From Ruminococcus sp. (GTDB lineage Bacteria > Bacillota > Clostridia > Oscillospirales > Ruminococcaceae), in assembly GCA_003446315.1 (NCBI GenBank), contig DMBA01000206.1, positions 391 to 7,008 of the forward strand: 6,618 bases of DNA, read 5' to 3'. Below the pieces are notes generated by a model. That model ran no database searches. It was not told the DNA's origin and saw nothing but the letters and a program-made list of their open reading frames with translations. This document shows positions 4,787 through 6,618 of this stretch, one piece after another (the stretch's first letter is position 1; the number at the start of each line of letters is the position of its first letter). The translations under genes and the position numbers were made by a program.

Positions 4787-6424
4787 ATGCCGATTATTGA
4801 TATTCTGGAACGGAATGCCGCACTTTACGGCAATGATTCCGCTTTGGTTGAACTGAATCCGTCCGTGATCGAACCGCGCCGCGTCACATGGAAGGAATTT
4901 GAACTGATCGAACCGCGCCGCCCCAATTATTTCCGCCGTGAGATCACATGGAAGGTCTTCAATGAAAAAGCAAACCGCTTTGCACATTTTCTGATTTCCC
5001 GCGGTGTCAAGAAGGGCGATAAGGTCGCCATTCTGCTGATGAACGGCATCGAATGGCTCCCGATCTATTTCGGTATTCTGAAGGTCGGTGCACTGGTTGT
5101 GCCGCTGAATTATCGTTATGCAGCCGATGAGATCGAATATTGTGTCGGGCTTGCAGATGTATCGGTTCTGGTTTTCGGGCCGGAATTCATCGGCAGAGTC
5201 GAGGAACTGGTCGATACGCTCGGCAATGACCGCATGCTGCTTTATGTCGGACAGGGCTGCCCCGGATTTGCAGAAAGCTATGATACGCTGACTGCCAATT
5301 TCCCGAGCACCACGCCGCCGGTTCATCTCACGGATGAAGATGATGCCGCCATTTATTTTTCTTCCGGCACGACCGGTTTCCCGAAAGCGATCCTGCACAA
5401 TCATGAAAGCCTGATGCATGCATGTAAGGTTGAGCAGGCGCATCATGGTCAGACGAAGGATGATGTATTCCTCTGCATTCCGCCGCTGTATCACACCGGC
5501 GCAAAGATGCACTGGTTCGGCAGTTTTCTGGTCGGCGGAAAGGCAGTGCTGCTCAGCGGCGCGACCCCGAATGTCATTCTGGATGCTGTTTCCTCTGAAA
5601 AATGTACGATCGTATGGCTGCTGGTGCCGTGGGCACAGGATATTCTGGATGCGATCGAAAGCGGCAAGGTATCCCTCAGCGATTATGAGCTTTCGCAGTG
5701 GCGGTTAATGCATATCGGTGCACAGCCGGTTCCGCCCAGCCTGATTACCAGATGGAAGAAATACTTCCCGCATCACCAGTATGACACGAATTACGGTCTG
5801 AGCGAATCCATCGGGCCGGGCGCACTGCATCTGGGCGTTGAGAATATTCACAAGGTCGGCGCGATCGGAAAAGCGGGATACGGCTGGGAAAGCAAGATCA
5901 TTGACGAAAACGGCAATACGGTTCCGCGCGGCGAAGTCGGTGAACTTTGCGTCAAGGGGCCGGGTGTCATGACCTGTTATTATCACGATGAAGAAGCAAC
6001 GAAGCAGGTATTGATGCCGGATGGCTGGCTGCGCACCGGTGATATGGCGCGGGAAGATGAAGACGGCTTTGTATTTCTGGTTGACCGCAAAAAGGATGTT
6101 ATCATCACGGGCGGTGAAAACCTGTATCCGGTACAGATCGAAGATTTCATTCGCACAAACAACAAGGTCAAGGATGTCGCAGTCATTGGTTTGCCGGATA
6201 AGCGTCTGGGCGAGATCGCCGCAGCGATCATTTCCCTGAAGGACGGCTGCACCTGCACGGAAGAAGAAATGAACAAATTCTGCGAAGCACTGCCGCGCTA
6301 TAAGCGTCCGCGCAAGATCATTTTCGCAGAAGTACCGCGCAATCCCACCGGCAAGATCGAAAAGCCGAAGCTCCGCAAGATCTACGGCGCAGATAAGCTG
6401 GTAGCAGAGCAGAATCAGAGCTGA
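4787..6424 (+). CDS. AMP-forming acyl-CoA synthetase (class I adenylate-forming enzyme)
   Basis: Predicted cytosolic enzyme of 545 residues that activates a carboxylic acid with ATP to an acyl-AMP and then transfers it to CoA. The family motifs are intact: phosphate-binding SSGTTGFPK (5360-5386), YGLSES (5792-5809), GWLRTGD (6023-6043), DRKKDVIITGGENLYP (from 6083) and the C-terminal NPTGKIEKP whose Lys (6353-6355) is the expected adenylation lysine. The start MPIIDILERNAALYGN is chosen from the ribosome binding site and promoter spacing. Unusually, the N-terminus carries an internal duplication: VIEPRR-VTWKEF is followed by LIEPRRPNYFRREITWKVF. The gene is monocistronic, divergent from apbE and ends before a strong terminator. 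The substrate (medium/long fatty acid, aryl or dicarboxylic acid) cannot be told from motifs, and no beta-oxidation gene is adjacent. Confidence 0.92.
   Translation: MPIIDILERNAALYGNDSALVELNPSVIEPRRVTWKEFELIEPRRPNYFRREITWKVFNEKANRFAHFLISRGVKKGDKVAILLMNGIEWLPIYFGILKVGALVVPLNYRYAADEIEYCVGLADVSVLVFGPEFIGRVEELVDTLGNDRMLLYVGQGCPGFAESYDTLTANFPSTTPPVHLTDEDDAAIYFSSGTTGFPKAILHNHESLMHACKVEQAHHGQTKDDVFLCIPPLYHTGAKMHWFGSFLVGGKAVLLSGATPNVILDAVSSEKCTIVWLLVPWAQDILDAIESGKVSLSDYELSQWRLMHIGAQPVPPSLITRWKKYFPHHQYDTNYGLSESIGPGALHLGVENIHKVGAIGKAGYGWESKIIDENGNTVPRGEVGELCVKGPGVMTCYYHDEEATKQVLMPDGWLRTGDMAREDEDGFVFLVDRKKDVIITGGENLYPVQIEDFIRTNNKVKDVAVIGLPDKRLGEIAAAIISLKDGCTCTEEEMNKFCEALPRYKRPRKIIFAEVPRNPTGKIEKPKLRKIYGADKLVAEQNQS
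4866..4955 (+). repeat. Internal tandem duplication in the acyl-CoA synthetase N-terminus
   Basis: A 17-base stretch beginning TGATCGAACCGC occurs identically at 4866-4882 and 4905-4921 (offset 39, 13 codons). TCACATGGAAGG occurs at 4884-4895 and 4944-4955 (offset 60). The second unit has seven extra codons (PNYFRRE) between the two blocks. Both offsets keep the frame. Confidence 0.75.
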
Positions 6425-6535
6425 CAATCGGAGCCATGTGTCTCCGCGGAGATACCGATTCAATCGGCGGTTCTTTCAGAGAATATACAAACAAAAGCGG
6501 ACGGCATTCAATGCGGATGCCAATATAGAAGATTT
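6425..6535 (+). other. 3' untranslated region rich in small palindromes
   Basis: Between the ligase stop and the terminator are a perfect 12-bp palindrome TCTCCGCGGAGA (6441-6452), a second palindrome CCGATTCAATCGG (6455-6467) and the pair GGCAT/ATGCC (6503-6507 and 6517-6521). No gene is visible. The first palindrome includes GTGTCTCCG (6438-6446), which also appears at 2379-2387 a similar distance after the ATPase stop. Confidence 0.5.
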
Positions 6536-6545
6536 GCCCCGAAGC
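6516..6545 (+). repeat. Terminator-associated repeat, copy B
   Basis: A 30-nt stretch (GATGCC, AATATAGAAG, ATTT, GCCCCGAAGC) nearly identical to 2603-2631 on the opposite strand: one substitution and one extra base. It runs directly into the 5' arm of the intrinsic terminator after the acyl-CoA synthetase gene. Confidence 0.8.
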
Positions 6546-6579
6546 GATTCACAAAAGCGCTTCGGGGCATTGTTTTTTT
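6536..6579 (+). terminator. Strong intrinsic terminator of the acyl-CoA synthetase gene
   Basis: A perfect 11-bp GC-rich stem, GCCCCGAAGCG (6536-6546) with CGCTTCGGGGC (6558-6568), closes an 11-base loop. It is followed by ATTG and seven T (6573-6579). It begins 112 nt after the stop codon and should end the ligase transcript. Confidence 0.92.
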
Positions 6580-6618
6580 ACGGTTGCTAAGTGAAATCAG
6601 AATTTACCATATGATTTC

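Noticed and set aside
2603..6545. The inverted 29-nt repeats as ends of a composite mobile element carrying the apbE operon and ligase
   Set aside because: No transposase or target-site duplication is visible, and each copy is tied to a transcription end by its hairpin, so a terminator-linked repeat explains them better.
6593..6618. Inverted repeat GAAATCA/TGATTTC at the window end
   Set aside because: Only 7 bp per arm and cut off by the window edge; its extent and context cannot be judged.

Overview
The window looks like chromosomal DNA from a Gram-positive anaerobe, probably a clostridial gut-type Bacillota such as the Ruminococcaceae/Oscillospirales. This is inferred from the moderately GC-rich coding sequence, sigma-A-type promoters with extended -10 elements, strong GGAGG-type ribosome binding sites, a lipobox protein and the gene families present. 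No rRNA, tRNA, CRISPR array, transposase or phage gene is visible.

Layout. (1) Bases 2-2359 (+) hold most of a Zn/Cd/Pb-type P1B ATPase whose 5' end lies outside the window. Its N-terminus carries a nearly exact 279-bp tandem duplication of a heavy-metal-associated (HMA) domain plus a histidine-rich tail. (2) Bases 2360-2669 are a convergent intergenic region with one hairpin for each incoming transcription unit. (3) Bases 2670-4565 (-) are a tightly overlapping three-gene operon: an ApbE-type FAD:protein FMN transferase lipoprotein, a small membrane-anchored NusG-domain-II protein and a Gx-transporter/HepI-like membrane protein. (4) Bases 4566-4786 are a divergent promoter region with two well-formed sigma-A promoters and an inverted repeat between them. 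(5) Bases 4787-6424 (+) encode an AMP-forming acyl-CoA synthetase, followed by palindromes and a strong intrinsic terminator.

The ATPase should export divalent soft metals. The operon matches three components (FmnB-, EetA- and EetB-like) of the flavin-based extracellular electron transfer locus of Listeria and lactobacilli, or of a related extracytosolic flavinylation system. The NADH dehydrogenase, quinone genes and flavinylated acceptor protein are not in view. The acyl-CoA ligase is divergently transcribed and functionally unassigned.

The most unusual non-coding signal is a 29/30-nt sequence shared almost exactly, in opposite orientation, by the 3' regions of the flavinylation operon and the ligase gene. 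In each copy an ATATAGAAG box runs into a GCCCCGAAG hairpin. A looser version of the box also precedes the hairpin after the ATPase gene. This suggests a dispersed family of terminator-associated repeats.
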